Source: Flavobacterium endophyticum (lineage in GTDB: Bacteria; Bacteroidota; Bacteroidia; Flavobacteriales; Flavobacteriaceae). Taken from it: 64,000 bases of DNA. The notes beneath the pieces were generated by a model. That model saw only the letters and a list, made by a program, of their open reading frames with translations, searched no databases and was not told where the DNA came from. Below, in pieces: positions 29,814 through 38,440 of this stretch. Location of the stretch: assembly GCF_003634455.1 (NCBI RefSeq), contig NZ_RBLC01000002.1, forward strand, positions 310,001 through 374,000, written 5' to 3'. The position numbers were made by a program, and so were the translations under genes. Each line of letters opens with the position of its first letter. The stretch's first letter is position 1.

Positions 29814-32260
29814 TAAAAATCGACATTAACAGCCGTCTTTATCGGCCTGTATTGCGGTACCGCTTCAAAACTATTCAGCATTTTCTGGATAGTTTTTTTT
29901 ATGCCTCCTAATGGCTGGTTTTGCGGAATCTTAATCATGATCGTGCGGATGTATTCGTTTCGTATGCGGCTTATGGCAGGTTCTTCCGGACCTAAAACAG
30001 GCATGTCCAGATTTTGGCTCATGACTTGGTACAGCCACATGGCTCCTTCTTTAAGCTTGTCGAAATCACGGTGCTTGAGCGTAATCTTGATCAGCCTATA
30101 ATAAGGAGGGTATTTAAAGATATGGCGGTCGTATAATTGTTCCTTATACATGCCGATATAATCGTTGTTGGTAACCTGCTGGATGGTATTGTGGTTCGGA
30201 TTGTAGGTCTGGATGACGACCTTGCCTCTTTTTTCGGAGCGTCCTGCCCTGCCCGATACCTGCGTCATCATCTGGTAGCTTCTTTCGAAGGCACGAAAAT
30301 CGGGATGGTAGAGCATATTGTCGGCATTCATGATTCCGACTAAGGACACATTGTCAAAGTCCAATCCTTTTGCTAGCATCTGGGTTCCGACCAAGATATC
30401 TATTTCGCGGTTCTTGAAGCTGTCGATGATCTTTTCGTAGCCGTATTTGCCGCGGGTAGTGTCTTGGTCCATGCGTCCGGTTTTCTTTTCTGGAAACAGC
30501 GAAGCGAGCTCCATCTCAATCTGTTCGGTTCCGAATCCTTTGGTTGTCAGGTCTACGCTGGAACAGTTGTGGCAGTTGGTCGGCTTGGCCATAGAGTAGC
30601 CGCAATAGTGGCAACGGAGCTGGTTCTTGTTTTTATGATAGGTCAGGCTGACGTCGCATTGGGGACATTCGGGCACGTGGCCGCAGGTGATGCATTCCAA
30701 TACAGGCGAATAGCCGCGTCGGTTTTGGAACAGGATGATCTGCTCTCCCAAAGCCAAGGCTTCTGCCATGTTTTCTAAAAGCGTGTCGCTAAAATGGCCT
30801 TTCATCCTTTTGCGGAAGTATTTGTCTTTGAGGTCTACCAGTTCGATTTCGGGCATCATTACGTTGCCGAAGCGTTCGGTAATTTCTACAAGGCCGTATT
30901 TGCTGCTCGCCGCATTAAAATAGGTTTCCAGGCTTGGCGTGGCAGAACCTAAAAGCACTTTTGATTTGTGGGAATTCGCCAAAACGATAGCGGCATCGCG
31001 GGCATGATATCTCGGAGCGGGATCGTATTGCTTGAACGTCTGCTCGTGTTCTTCGTCTATAATAATGAGTCCTAATTCTTGGAACGGCAGAAAGAGCGCC
31101 GACCTTGCTCCTATCACGATCTTGGCTTTTGGCGAATCTTCCAGCACTTGTCTCCAGACTTCTACGCGTTCGTTGTTGGTGTATTTGGAATGGAAGACGG
31201 CCACTTGGTTTCCGAAGTGCGCCGTAAGTCGTCCGACCAATTGGGTCGTAAGGGCAATTTCGGGCAGAAGATAGAGTACTTGTTTTCCGACTGCCAGATA
31301 GTCTTCGATAAGCTGTATGTAAATTTCGGTCTTGCCGCTGGAGGTTACGCCATGCAGAAGGCATACGTCTTTTTCGGTAAAGGCGGCAGCGATTCCGTCA
31401 AAGGCTTGCTGCTGTGCGGTGCTTAGCTGCAGGTTCTTTTCTTTTTGGTTTTTATCGAAAGAAACGCGGTCTTCTTGCAGGTGGTATTCTTCAAAGATGT
31501 TTTTGTCTACCAATGCTTTTACGACAGTGGACGAGACTTTTGAATTTTCGACCAATTGCTTTACGGAAATAGGCTTCTTCTGCGAAGCATTGAGCTGAAA
31601 ATAACTGAGCAGGATGTCTTTCTGCTTCTTGGCGTTTTTCAGATTGTCTAAAAGCGCTACCAGATTCTCTTCGGCGGCATAGTCTTGGTGCAGGCGAATG
31701 TAGCGCGTGAGCTTGGGCTTATAGAGTTCTATGACTTCTTCTTGGAGTACCAAGATATTGCGGTCGATCAGTTTTTGGATAATGGGAAAGACGTTCTTCT
31801 TGCCTACGATAGCGATGATGTCTTGTACTTTAAGCGAGCTTTGATGCTGCAGGGCATCGTAAATCAGGAATTCTTCATCGGTAAGCTGCAGCTCGTCGAC
31901 TACGGCATCTTGTTTTTGCGAAATGATGGTTTCGCTTTCGAGCAGAAAGGCCGACGGCATGGCACCGCGGTATACGTCGCCGATGGCGCACATATAATAG
32001 GAGGCGATCCATTGCCAATGGGCAATCTGGATTTCGGTCACTAAAGGTGACTCGTCTAATATCTGGTGGATCTCTTTGGCCTCGTAGAGCGTGGGCTCGT
32101 TTTGATGGAGCTCGATTGCCAGCGCCGTATAGATTTTGCTCTTGCCGAAAGGCACTGCAATGCGCATTCCTTTTTTGATGTAGTTGTATTCTGCTTCTGA
32201 AACTTTATAGGTAAAAGTTTTGGACAGTGACAGGGGAAGAATGACTTCTACAAAATACAT
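29810..32260 (-). CDS. priA: primosomal protein N' (replication restart helicase)
   Basis: PriA recognises stalled forks and reloads the replisome. The 816-residue protein has the N-terminal 3'-end-binding domain (about 1-105) and a winged helix. The SF2 helicase core has Walker A HGVTSSGKTEIY near 302, IIDEEHEQTFKQ near 397, and GSATPSLETY. The zinc-binding insertion carries four CxxC-type pairs (CITCGHVPECPQC, CHYCG, CHNC; about 524-570). QMLAKGLDFDNVSLVGI and QVSGRAGR form the C-terminal helicase lobe. It converges on the response regulator with a 4 bp overlap of the stop codons. Confidence 0.97.
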   Translation of the reverse strand: MYFVEVILPLSLSKTFTYKVSEAEYNYIKKGMRIAVPFGKSKIYTALAIELHQNEPTLYEAKEIHQILDESPLVTEIQIAHWQWIASYYMCAIGDVYRGAMPSAFLLESETIISQKQDAVVDELQLTDEEFLIYDALQHQSSLKVQDIIAIVGKKNVFPIIQKLIDRNILVLQEEVIELYKPKLTRYIRLHQDYAAEENLVALLDNLKNAKKQKDILLSYFQLNASQKKPISVKQLVENSKVSSTVVKALVDKNIFEEYHLQEDRVSFDKNQKEKNLQLSTAQQQAFDGIAAAFTEKDVCLLHGVTSSGKTEIYIQLIEDYLAVGKQVLYLLPEIALTTQLVGRLTAHFGNQVAVFHSKYTNNERVEVWRQVLEDSPKAKIVIGARSALFLPFQELGLIIIDEEHEQTFKQYDPAPRYHARDAAIVLANSHKSKVLLGSATPSLETYFNAASSKYGLVEITERFGNVMMPEIELVDLKDKYFRKRMKGHFSDTLLENMAEALALGEQIILFQNRRGYSPVLECITCGHVPECPQCDVSLTYHKNKNQLRCHYCGYSMAKPTNCHNCSSVDLTTKGFGTEQIEMELASLFPEKKTGRMDQDTTRGKYGYEKIIDSFKNREIDILVGTQMLAKGLDFDNVSLVGIMNADNMLYHPDFRAFERSYQMMTQVSGRAGRSEKRGKVVIQTYNPNHNTIQQVTNNDYIGMYKEQLYDRHIFKYPPYYRLIKITLKHRDFDKLKEGAMWLYQVMSQNLDMPVLGPEEPAISRIRNEYIRTIMIKIPQNQPLGGIKKTIQKMLNSFEAVPQYRPIKTAVNVDFY

Positions 32261-32281
32261 TTAATGGCTTTTTGGTTTATA

Positions 32282-32289
32282 CAAAGATA
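32282..32289 (-). promoter_or_regulatory. priA promoter -7 element
   Basis: Minus strand TATCTTTG matches TAnnTTTG, with a TTG (plus-strand CAA at 32311-32313) 21 bp upstream. It lies 22 bp before the priA ATG, so priA has its own promoter and need not depend on the defence operon upstream. Confidence 0.75.
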
Positions 32290-32438
32290 AGGTTTTGGCG
32301 TTTGAAATCTCAATTTTTTGTTTTGCTGTTCTTTTTGGAAATGTGTTTATAAATATGTTTTATAATATTTGTATTATCATTTTATGTTATAACTAACAAG
32401 CACTACTAGTTTAAGTACACCTGAAAGCCAAAAAATCA

Positions 32439-33059
32439 CTATTTAGCTTTTAATTTATTAAGCAATTCTTTTATCTCTTTAGCTGTATCAAAATCAATTA
32501 ATTCAGAAAGTTCATCTCTAACAACTATACCTTGCGCATGATTCATTAAATCAATTTCAAATTCGAAAAGCTTAAAGTATTTATACGTAAAATCTCCTTT
32601 TTCACTTTCTCCTACAACTCTATATTTTACAATCTTCAACTCATTAACTATTTCTACATTATAATTTAAATGATCAAAATATGAATCTAAATTCGGATGT
32701 ATAATTTTATACAAATCTTTATCAAGATGATTTTCTTTTATCAATTTAGAATCTTTAACAAAGCTATAATCTTCCTTCTTGATATTCATATTACATCTCT
32801 TACATGATACACTTAAATTTATGACATCAAACATTAAATCCACAAATTCACTTTTTGGAAGAATATGCTCAATATCTATTACCATTTTAAACTCTGCCTT
32901 TATATCTCTTTTACAATAACAACACTGGTCATTAGATATACTTCTATAATAACTCTTAAATTTCTTTTTAAAACTTAAGAGAATCTTATTCTCCCATATT
33001 TTTCCACCTTCATCTATTGCTTTTTTTATATTTTTAAAATCGTCTTCCGTAAATTTCAT
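32439..33059 (-). CDS. HNH endonuclease, PtuB-like (Septu-type)
   Basis: A 206-residue protein with a complete HNH nuclease signature. CxxC is at Cys46-Cys49, followed by EHILPKS (His65, Pro68, Ser70), Asn81 in VINLSVSC, and CxxCN at Cys86-Cys89-Asn90. This is the HNH form found in PtuB of Septu anti-phage systems and in related reverse-transcriptase-linked systems. It would cut DNA when released or activated by the ATPase encoded just upstream (4 bp gap). It is the last gene of the four-gene operon. The C-terminal 100 residues match no fold I recognise. Codon use and base composition are A+T rich like the rest of the operon. The 178 bp after it to priA hold only the priA promoter. Confidence 0.82.
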   Translation of the reverse strand: MKFTEDDFKNIKKAIDEGGKIWENKILLSFKKKFKSYYRSISNDQCCYCKRDIKAEFKMVIDIEHILPKSEFVDLMFDVINLSVSCKRCNMNIKKEDYSFVKDSKLIKENHLDKDLYKIIHPNLDSYFDHLNYNVEIVNELKIVKYRVVGESEKGDFTYKYFKLFEFEIDLMNHAQGIVVRDELSELIDFDTAKEIKELLNKLKAK

Positions 33060-33063
33060 AAAA

Positions 33064-34200
33064 TTAATTTAAATTAGAAACTGTTTTTTCTCCCAATCCT
33101 ATAACTGCCCTTAAAACATTAATTTGCTTAGGATCATAAGAACTATCTATAATTTCATTAATTTTTTCTTCAAATGAAGATATTGACATTTTTTGATTTA
33201 CTAATAAATTAAAATATCTTATTAAACGTTCTGAAAGGAATCTATTTTCTGGTGTAGTAACATCAAAATAAGTATAAAACATTTCTTCAACATTTAATAA
33301 TTCTTTTTTTTGTAATATAAATTCAAAATTTTCCGCCTTAAATATTTTTGCGGTTTCAATATTCAATTCTGCTCCATTAATTATTATTGGTGAATGTGTT
33401 GCAATAATAATTTTAGGTTGGTAATAGTAAAATATATCAAAAAGAATTTTAGAAAATTCTTTTTGCCATTTAGGATGCAAACTATTTTCTGGTTCATCAA
33501 TCAATATTACAGTATTCTCATCTATCATTGTAGAAATGTAAATTATTGATGTTATCAAAACCAATTCACCTGAACTGGCTTCGAGCATTGATATTATATT
33601 TTCTCCTTTCTTCAAAAAAACTTCAATCCTGTTTATTATTTTAAGTTTTCGTAGTAAAGTTTCAAATAAAAAAATTTCTATGAGAGTGAATTTTTTTAAT
33701 TCATTAAAATTTAGTTTATCAATCATAAACCAATTTATATCATTGCTTCGATTAGCAGTATTAACAATTAAATAAAGTAGCTGATTTTTCTTTTCAATAG
33801 TTAAATCAGATTGCATAATTAAATCTTCATAATAATCTTTTAGTCCTACAATTTTGAAGCCAATTTCCGGTTCAAAACCCACATACTTTAAAGCAGTTGA
33901 AGCATTTTTCAACCTTATTTCATCAGACTCAGCAATATTTTTAAGTGAATTTTTTAAGGTATTTCTTGATTGCTTACGACCAGATCTTCCTCTTAAAGAT
34001 TTGAAGTTTTTACTTTTACTGTCAAACTTATCATGAATAGAATTAGCAATTGCAATAACTTTTTTTCCGTTTGATAAAAAATGTTTTGAAAGATTATTTA
34101 AAAGTGTGCTTTTGCCACTTCCGTTTTCTCCAATTAAAATACTTAAATCATTAGAAACTAAATCTAAATTTAAAATTTCCTCAGGAATTTCGTTAATCAT
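33064..34200 (-). CDS. ABC-type AAA ATPase, PtuA-like (Septu-type)
   Basis: A 378-residue cytoplasmic ATPase of the OLD/RecF/PtuA-like group. Walker A GENGSGKST is at 24-32, a degenerate ABC signature ASSGE at 208-212, Walker B VILIDEPE at 231-238 with LHPKWQ following, and an H-loop histidine at 269 in ATHSP. The middle (about 60-200) is helical and charged. No TOPRIM nuclease domain follows, so unlike OLD proteins it has no nuclease of its own. Together with the adjacent HNH gene this is the PtuA-PtuB arrangement. It would sense phage infection or nucleotide state and control the nuclease. It starts 17 bp after the HerA-like gene. Confidence 0.82.
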   Translation of the reverse strand: MINEIPEEILNLDLVSNDLSILIGENGSGKSTLLNNLSKHFLSNGKKVIAIANSIHDKFDSKSKNFKSLRGRSGRKQSRNTLKNSLKNIAESDEIRLKNASTALKYVGFEPEIGFKIVGLKDYYEDLIMQSDLTIEKKNQLLYLIVNTANRSNDINWFMIDKLNFNELKKFTLIEIFLFETLLRKLKIINRIEVFLKKGENIISMLEASSGELVLITSIIYISTMIDENTVILIDEPENSLHPKWQKEFSKILFDIFYYYQPKIIIATHSPIIINGAELNIETAKIFKAENFEFILQKKELLNVEEMFYTYFDVTTPENRFLSERLIRYFNLLVNQKMSISSFEEKINEIIDSSYDPKQINVLRAVIGLGEKTVSNLN

Positions 34201-34217
34201 AATTTTATATTTTATTT

Positions 34218-35963
34218 TTAAATTTTTGATTGCCTCCTTAAGCTTGATACTGCATTATCAATATCCTGTTCTGCCTCTTCATTACTCCATTCTTTCCAAA
34301 ATCTAATCGTAGCACTTTGAGGTTTAATTTTTGGCTCATCTATTATAACTCGCGTAGGTAATAAAGAAGCATCTCCTACTATTAAAGCTTCTCCTATATC
34401 AAGTATAGGCAATACATCGGTTAAACCTGCAAGATTATCAGGTAAGAGTCTTTTTATCACTGCTTGATCTTCCGCATTTGATAGCCTTAATGAAATAAAA
34501 TTATTGCATTGACTTAAAACTGTTCTGTTAACTTCTGCAGGTCTTTGACTAATAACTATTAAACTAACCCCATATTTCCTTCCTTCTTTAGCTATTCTCT
34601 CGAAATTTTTTAAACCTAATTCAGACGCTGAATCTTGACTTGTTCTTTCAGGTATATATAGATGAGCCTCGTCACATAAAAGACAAATCGGGTGCCTCTT
34701 ATCGTTTGCAGTCCATTGCTGTACTGTAAAAATTAATCTTGCAACCAAGCCTATCACTAAAGGTAAAACATCAGAAGGCACCTCTGAAAAGTCAATGATT
34801 TTTACTCCTCCTTTTTTTTCATTTCTTTTAGATCCCAACATTAAACAATTACACAATTTATTTAACCAATCAATATGCATCTCGTCTTCTGAAATTTGAA
34901 ACATAAAACCTAGTCTCTTGTCTTGAATTTTTGCTTCTAATCTTTGAATGAATCTAGATAGCTTTCCCTTAAAATCCCCAGCTTTTCCTGCAGATGTAGA
35001 ACCAACAACCTGCTCATTATCAAGCCTTTTTAACTCAATCAAGATATTTTCCATATTGTATGGCACTGGACTGTCTATGGTAATATGGTCCTTAAAATAT
35101 GTATCTTCGATAAGATTCAAGAAAGAACATTTTTCATGAAAAACAGTTCTCGAAAATACCATTGCTTGATTAGGTGCATTGCTGTCGCTTCTATCCAAGA
35201 GCATGGCGAGCATTTCTTCATATGTAAGCATCCAATATGGCAACATCAAAACACCATTTTCTAAATTTTCTTTTTTTCCTAAATCCGATGGATTTGCTAT
35301 TTTAAAGTGTTGAATTCCTGCTGCCGTAAAATCATTTCCACTATATTCACCATGAATATCAAAAAGTATAGTATTTGCCATTGGTAGTTGTGCTATTTGT
35401 TCTATCAACTTTGCTACACACCAAGATTTTCCTGACCCTGTACTACCAACAATTACAGCATGTCTCTGAAATAATTTATCACCATCTAAATAAGCTTGTG
35501 CATTTTCATCTATTGAATATTTACCTATTGATAACGGAACCTTATAATTATCAACAGATGAAACAGTTTGCATAAATAATGTTATGTTCTCACCATCAAT
35601 AGGAAAACATTCCGCATCAATTTCAGGAACAGTATCTAGCGTTCTCTTGAAAACATTCTCCTTCTGACCATGCTTATCAAGCAAAGTGCCTATCAAATTA
35701 ACTTTCAAAATGTTTTCAGTCATTAGGAAACCATTTAGCCCAATATCATCAGATGGTTTATCTTCTTCGGAAGATTTTCTTGTTATTCTACTAATAATCC
35801 CTATAAGATATTGTCCTGCTTTTGAGCTTCTTACCGCTATCAAATGATTAACCTGTAGTTTTCTAAGCTTTTCAATTTCATCTACTTTGACGACAATTGT
35901 TGAAGTATCAACACTATAAACAGTTCCTATTACTGAATTTTGTATAAATTTAAATATTGACAT
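34218..35963 (-). CDS. herA: HerA-type hexameric DNA translocase ATPase
   Basis: A 581-residue member of the HerA/FtsK superfamily. The N-terminal 140 residues form a HAS-barrel-like beta domain. Walker A GSTGSGKS lies at 173-180, and the HerA-typical FDIHGEYSG at 201-209. Walker B is ICLLCDEAH (426-434, Asp431 Glu432). ISQRPAEVNRTVLSQCNNFISLRLSNAEDQ-type sequence from 471 carries the sensor and arginine-finger region. Such HerA proteins assemble as hexamers and, with SIR2 partners, form a large anti-phage complex that depletes NAD+. The gene lies 6 bp after the SIR2 gene, which strongly suggests a SIR2-HerA pair. No NurA nuclease, the house-keeping partner of archaeal HerA, is nearby. Confidence 0.9.
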   Translation of the reverse strand: MSIFKFIQNSVIGTVYSVDTSTIVVKVDEIEKLRKLQVNHLIAVRSSKAGQYLIGIISRITRKSSEEDKPSDDIGLNGFLMTENILKVNLIGTLLDKHGQKENVFKRTLDTVPEIDAECFPIDGENITLFMQTVSSVDNYKVPLSIGKYSIDENAQAYLDGDKLFQRHAVIVGSTGSGKSWCVAKLIEQIAQLPMANTILFDIHGEYSGNDFTAAGIQHFKIANPSDLGKKENLENGVLMLPYWMLTYEEMLAMLLDRSDSNAPNQAMVFSRTVFHEKCSFLNLIEDTYFKDHITIDSPVPYNMENILIELKRLDNEQVVGSTSAGKAGDFKGKLSRFIQRLEAKIQDKRLGFMFQISEDEMHIDWLNKLCNCLMLGSKRNEKKGGVKIIDFSEVPSDVLPLVIGLVARLIFTVQQWTANDKRHPICLLCDEAHLYIPERTSQDSASELGLKNFERIAKEGRKYGVSLIVISQRPAEVNRTVLSQCNNFISLRLSNAEDQAVIKRLLPDNLAGLTDVLPILDIGEALIVGDASLLPTRVIIDEPKIKPQSATIRFWKEWSNEEAEQDIDNAVSSLRRQSKI

Positions 35964-35969
35964 TTTTTA

Positions 35970-36998
35970 TTATTTTATAAGTTCTAAGTATTTTGACAAT
36001 TCCCAATAATTTACACCTTCAACAATGTGATTTCCTAAAGCTGAAGTATAAATTTTAGTATTTCTATTATCATTAGCATCTTCTTCCATCAATACATAGT
36101 TTTTACATTTATTATCTATAATTGATTGTTTTGTTTTGGGAGACAATTGCTTTGTTAGTACGATTATTGGCTTTCCTGCTTTAATTTGAGAAATTAATTT
36201 TGGCTGTACGTGCATATCATTAAAACCATAACCGATGCATAAATATCCATTAGCATTTTCGATTTCTTTATCAGCTTCTGTAAAAATTGTTCTATATGGC
36301 TCATTATGCGTTTCCATATATTTACTTAATCCAGGAGTTACAATAGATGGGACATATCCTAATGGCACAAGATGACGAAGGGGTAGAAGTAAATTTTTTT
36401 CATCCTCAACATTTTTAAACCAATCTAACGAGCCATGTACTTTCCATATATTAACTTGACCATTATATCCTTTAGGAATATTTTTGTTTAGATGAACATC
36501 TTTAGAAAAATTTCCGATTAAATTTTGTGTGTAGCCTGTGCAAATAAAAGAATTTGAAAAACTTGCCGCATATTCAGCAAGTCGATCATAATTTGTTGTA
36601 ACAATAGAAAGTCTTGAACCAGCAGATGAAAGTAAATATTGTGTAAGTCCAAATAGAGGAAAGTTTACTTTTGAACAAATCAGTGACTCATAAGCTTCTA
36701 AATCTTTCTTGTTAACTAATTCCCATGTTTTACATACTATCTCGTAAAGCACATTGCTTCTTAATTGAAGGCTAGATAAAGTAGACTCCAAATCTCCGTT
36801 TTTTTCAAATGCTTTTTTGAATTTTTCAAACTGAAGTTTATCTTTTTTATCAGTAAGTATTACATTATCCTTAATATATTCACCAAGATCCCACATTGAT
36901 GGTAACTTAAAAGGAACAGAAGCTCCACTCCCTAAAATAATCAAAGGAACCTTATTAGTCCAATTCTGTAGAAGCTTTAAAAGTGTATCAATATCCAT
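35970..36998 (-). CDS. SIR2-family NADase / deacylase-fold effector
   Basis: A 342-residue SIR2-domain protein, first gene of the operon. It has the Rossmann motif LGSGASVP (22-29), the SIR2-specific TTNYD at 134-138 with catalytic Asn136, the catalytic His188 in KVHGSLDW, and the C-terminal CIGYGFNDMHV (255-264). All residues needed for NAD+ binding and hydrolysis appear intact. In bacterial defence such proteins destroy NAD+ on phage sensing and stop growth of the infected cell. The usual four-cysteine zinc module of protein deacetylases is absent, which favours NADase over deacetylase activity. It is the probable effector of the SIR2-HerA module. Confidence 0.92.
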   Translation of the reverse strand: MDIDTLLKLLQNWTNKVPLIILGSGASVPFKLPSMWDLGEYIKDNVILTDKKDKLQFEKFKKAFEKNGDLESTLSSLQLRSNVLYEIVCKTWELVNKKDLEAYESLICSKVNFPLFGLTQYLLSSAGSRLSIVTTNYDRLAEYAASFSNSFICTGYTQNLIGNFSKDVHLNKNIPKGYNGQVNIWKVHGSLDWFKNVEDEKNLLLPLRHLVPLGYVPSIVTPGLSKYMETHNEPYRTIFTEADKEIENANGYLCIGYGFNDMHVQPKLISQIKAGKPIIVLTKQLSPKTKQSIIDNKCKNYVLMEEDANDNRNTKIYTSALGNHIVEGVNYWELSKYLELIK

Positions 36999-37298
36999 TA
37001 TAAATAATTTTGCTCAAGTCTACAAAATATTTTTTACCATTCATTCTCATTCCGCGAATACTCGACAAACTGTAAAGAAAAATCTCTCAAATGTAAATTA
37101 CTCACTAAAAACTTTTATACGGTTTCCCTCATTCCCAAAAAAAGCTACGATTAAAATAGGAAGTCACTCAGAATCAAAACCAAAAAAGCTATATTCTATA
37201 ACTTCACAATACCTTTTGTTCCAGTTTGGTTCCACCCTCCTTCCCAATCAATTCCTCTTTTGAAAAATACATTAATACACTATTAAAAGGTTTTCCGA

Positions 37299-37386
37299 AG
37301 GAGACTGGGAGATAACTGGGAGATAACTGCCAGAAAATACGGTATAGATACGGTATGGGTACGGTATGGCTGTAGTATAGCCATCG
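37299..37386. repeat. phased 11-nt degenerate tandem array, eight units
   Basis: Cutting every 11 nt gives AGGAGACTGGG, AGATAACTGGG, AGATAACTGCC, AGAAAATACGG, TATAGATACGG, TATGGGTACGG, TATGGCTGTAG and TATAGCCATCG. Neighbouring units share most positions, and the sequence drifts gradually from an AGATAACTGGG type to a TATGGGTACGG type. The array lies in the 507 bp gap between the SIR2 gene and the YihY-family gene. The rest of that gap has a short hairpin (GCTTTT/AAAAGC near 37431-37437) and no gene that I accept. Confidence 0.75.
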
Positions 37387-37505
37387 GTAAATGTCTGTTT
37401 TTTTTGGGGTAGCCGCTGGGCGCTTTTAGGAGAAAAGCAACGGAATTTGGCAGTAATCGGGTTCACGCTTCGCGAATTGTGCAAGAGCAGTATTGCTCGA
37501 AATCG

Positions 37506-38429
37506 CTAATTAAATAAATTCTTCCTTTTTAATCGATTAATCGCACCATTTAGCTCAAAACCGAGCAACAGGATCATACAGTTGAGCCAGATATAAATCA
37601 TCAGAATCAAGAGCGTTCCGATAGAACCATAAAGTTCGTTATATTTTGCGAAACGGACAACATAAATTCCGAAAATAAAGGAGGTCAGGATAATGAGTAC
37701 GGTGGTAAATATGGAGCCGATACTAAAAAAGGAGTTGCGGCGGGTCTGCTTGGTTCCGAACTTGAAGAGTATGGAGGTGGCGGTGAGGATCATGAGTCCT
37801 ACGAAGACGAAACGTCCGATGCTGACGAGGTTGATGCTGTCAAAGACGCCTTGGCTTTTCATGCGCTGTATGATGTATTCGAAAATAACGATAGCGGAAA
37901 CGGTCACGATCAACAGGGTCGACAATATAATCGCAATGCCTAGGGCTACGGCGTATTGGCGGAAAAAGCCTCGGGTGACGGTGATGTGTCTTGATATCTC
38001 GAAGCCTCCGAGTATGGCATTGACACCGTTGGCCATCAAAAAGATGGACAGCAGGAAACCGGAAGAAAGGAGTCCTTTGTAGCTGTTGTTGAGGATGTCG
38101 TTGATGATTTTATAGATGGCTTCGTAGGTATTGGGCGGTACGCTTTCTTCGACGAATTTCAGGAAGTCGGCTTGGAAGCCTTCAATCGGGATGTACGGAA
38201 TCAGGTTCAGGATAAAAAGCGCAAACGGAAAGAGGGCCATAAAGAAGCTGAAGGCAATGGCACTGGCGCGGTAGGAAAAAGCGCCTTTGGCAATACCGAT
38301 AAAGTAGAGCTCTAGGAGGTCGTAGAACGAGAGTCCTTCGAGCCACGGGAGCTTGATGCGCTGCGTGAGGTGCATCAGCGGGCGTATTACGGGAATCTTT
38401 TCGAGCTTGTCTTCGATTATCTTGGTCAC
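37506..38429 (-). CDS. YihY/BrkB family inner-membrane protein
   Basis: A 307-residue integral membrane protein with about six hydrophobic segments (for example FFMALFPFALFILNLIPY near 47, ALGIAIILSTLLIVTVSAIVIF near 167, and ILTSFIFGIYVV near 247). The family segments are ASAIAFSFFMALFPF near residue 40 and IYIWLNCMILLLGFELNGAI near the C-terminus. The family was once misnamed ribonuclease BN; its true function is unknown, possibly an exporter. It begins 11 bp after nadC on the same strand, so they are likely cotranscribed. Confidence 0.88.
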   Translation of the reverse strand: MTKIIEDKLEKIPVIRPLMHLTQRIKLPWLEGLSFYDLLELYFIGIAKGAFSYRASAIAFSFFMALFPFALFILNLIPYIPIEGFQADFLKFVEESVPPNTYEAIYKIINDILNNSYKGLLSSGFLLSIFLMANGVNAILGGFEISRHITVTRGFFRQYAVALGIAIILSTLLIVTVSAIVIFEYIIQRMKSQGVFDSINLVSIGRFVFVGLMILTATSILFKFGTKQTRRNSFFSIGSIFTTVLIILTSFIFGIYVVRFAKYNELYGSIGTLLILMIYIWLNCMILLLGFELNGAINRLKRKNLFN

Positions 38430-38440
38430 TTGGTCTTGTT

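Noticed and set aside
32439..34200. Retron with PtuAB effectors
   Set aside because: No reverse transcriptase gene or msr-msd-like structure was seen in or next to the operon.
34218..35963. House-keeping HerA-NurA DNA end-resection pair
   Set aside because: No NurA or Mre11-Rad50 gene is adjacent, and the gene is cotranscribed with a SIR2 effector, which fits defence better.
37272..37484. Open frame of 70 codons on the minus strand upstream of the SIR2 operon
   Set aside because: It is made largely of the 11-nt repeat array, has no family resemblance, and its composition follows the repeat, not coding sequence.
37506..38429. Ribonuclease BN identity for the YihY-family protein
   Set aside because: The old name came from a mis-assigned locus; the sequence is an integral membrane protein without nuclease motifs.
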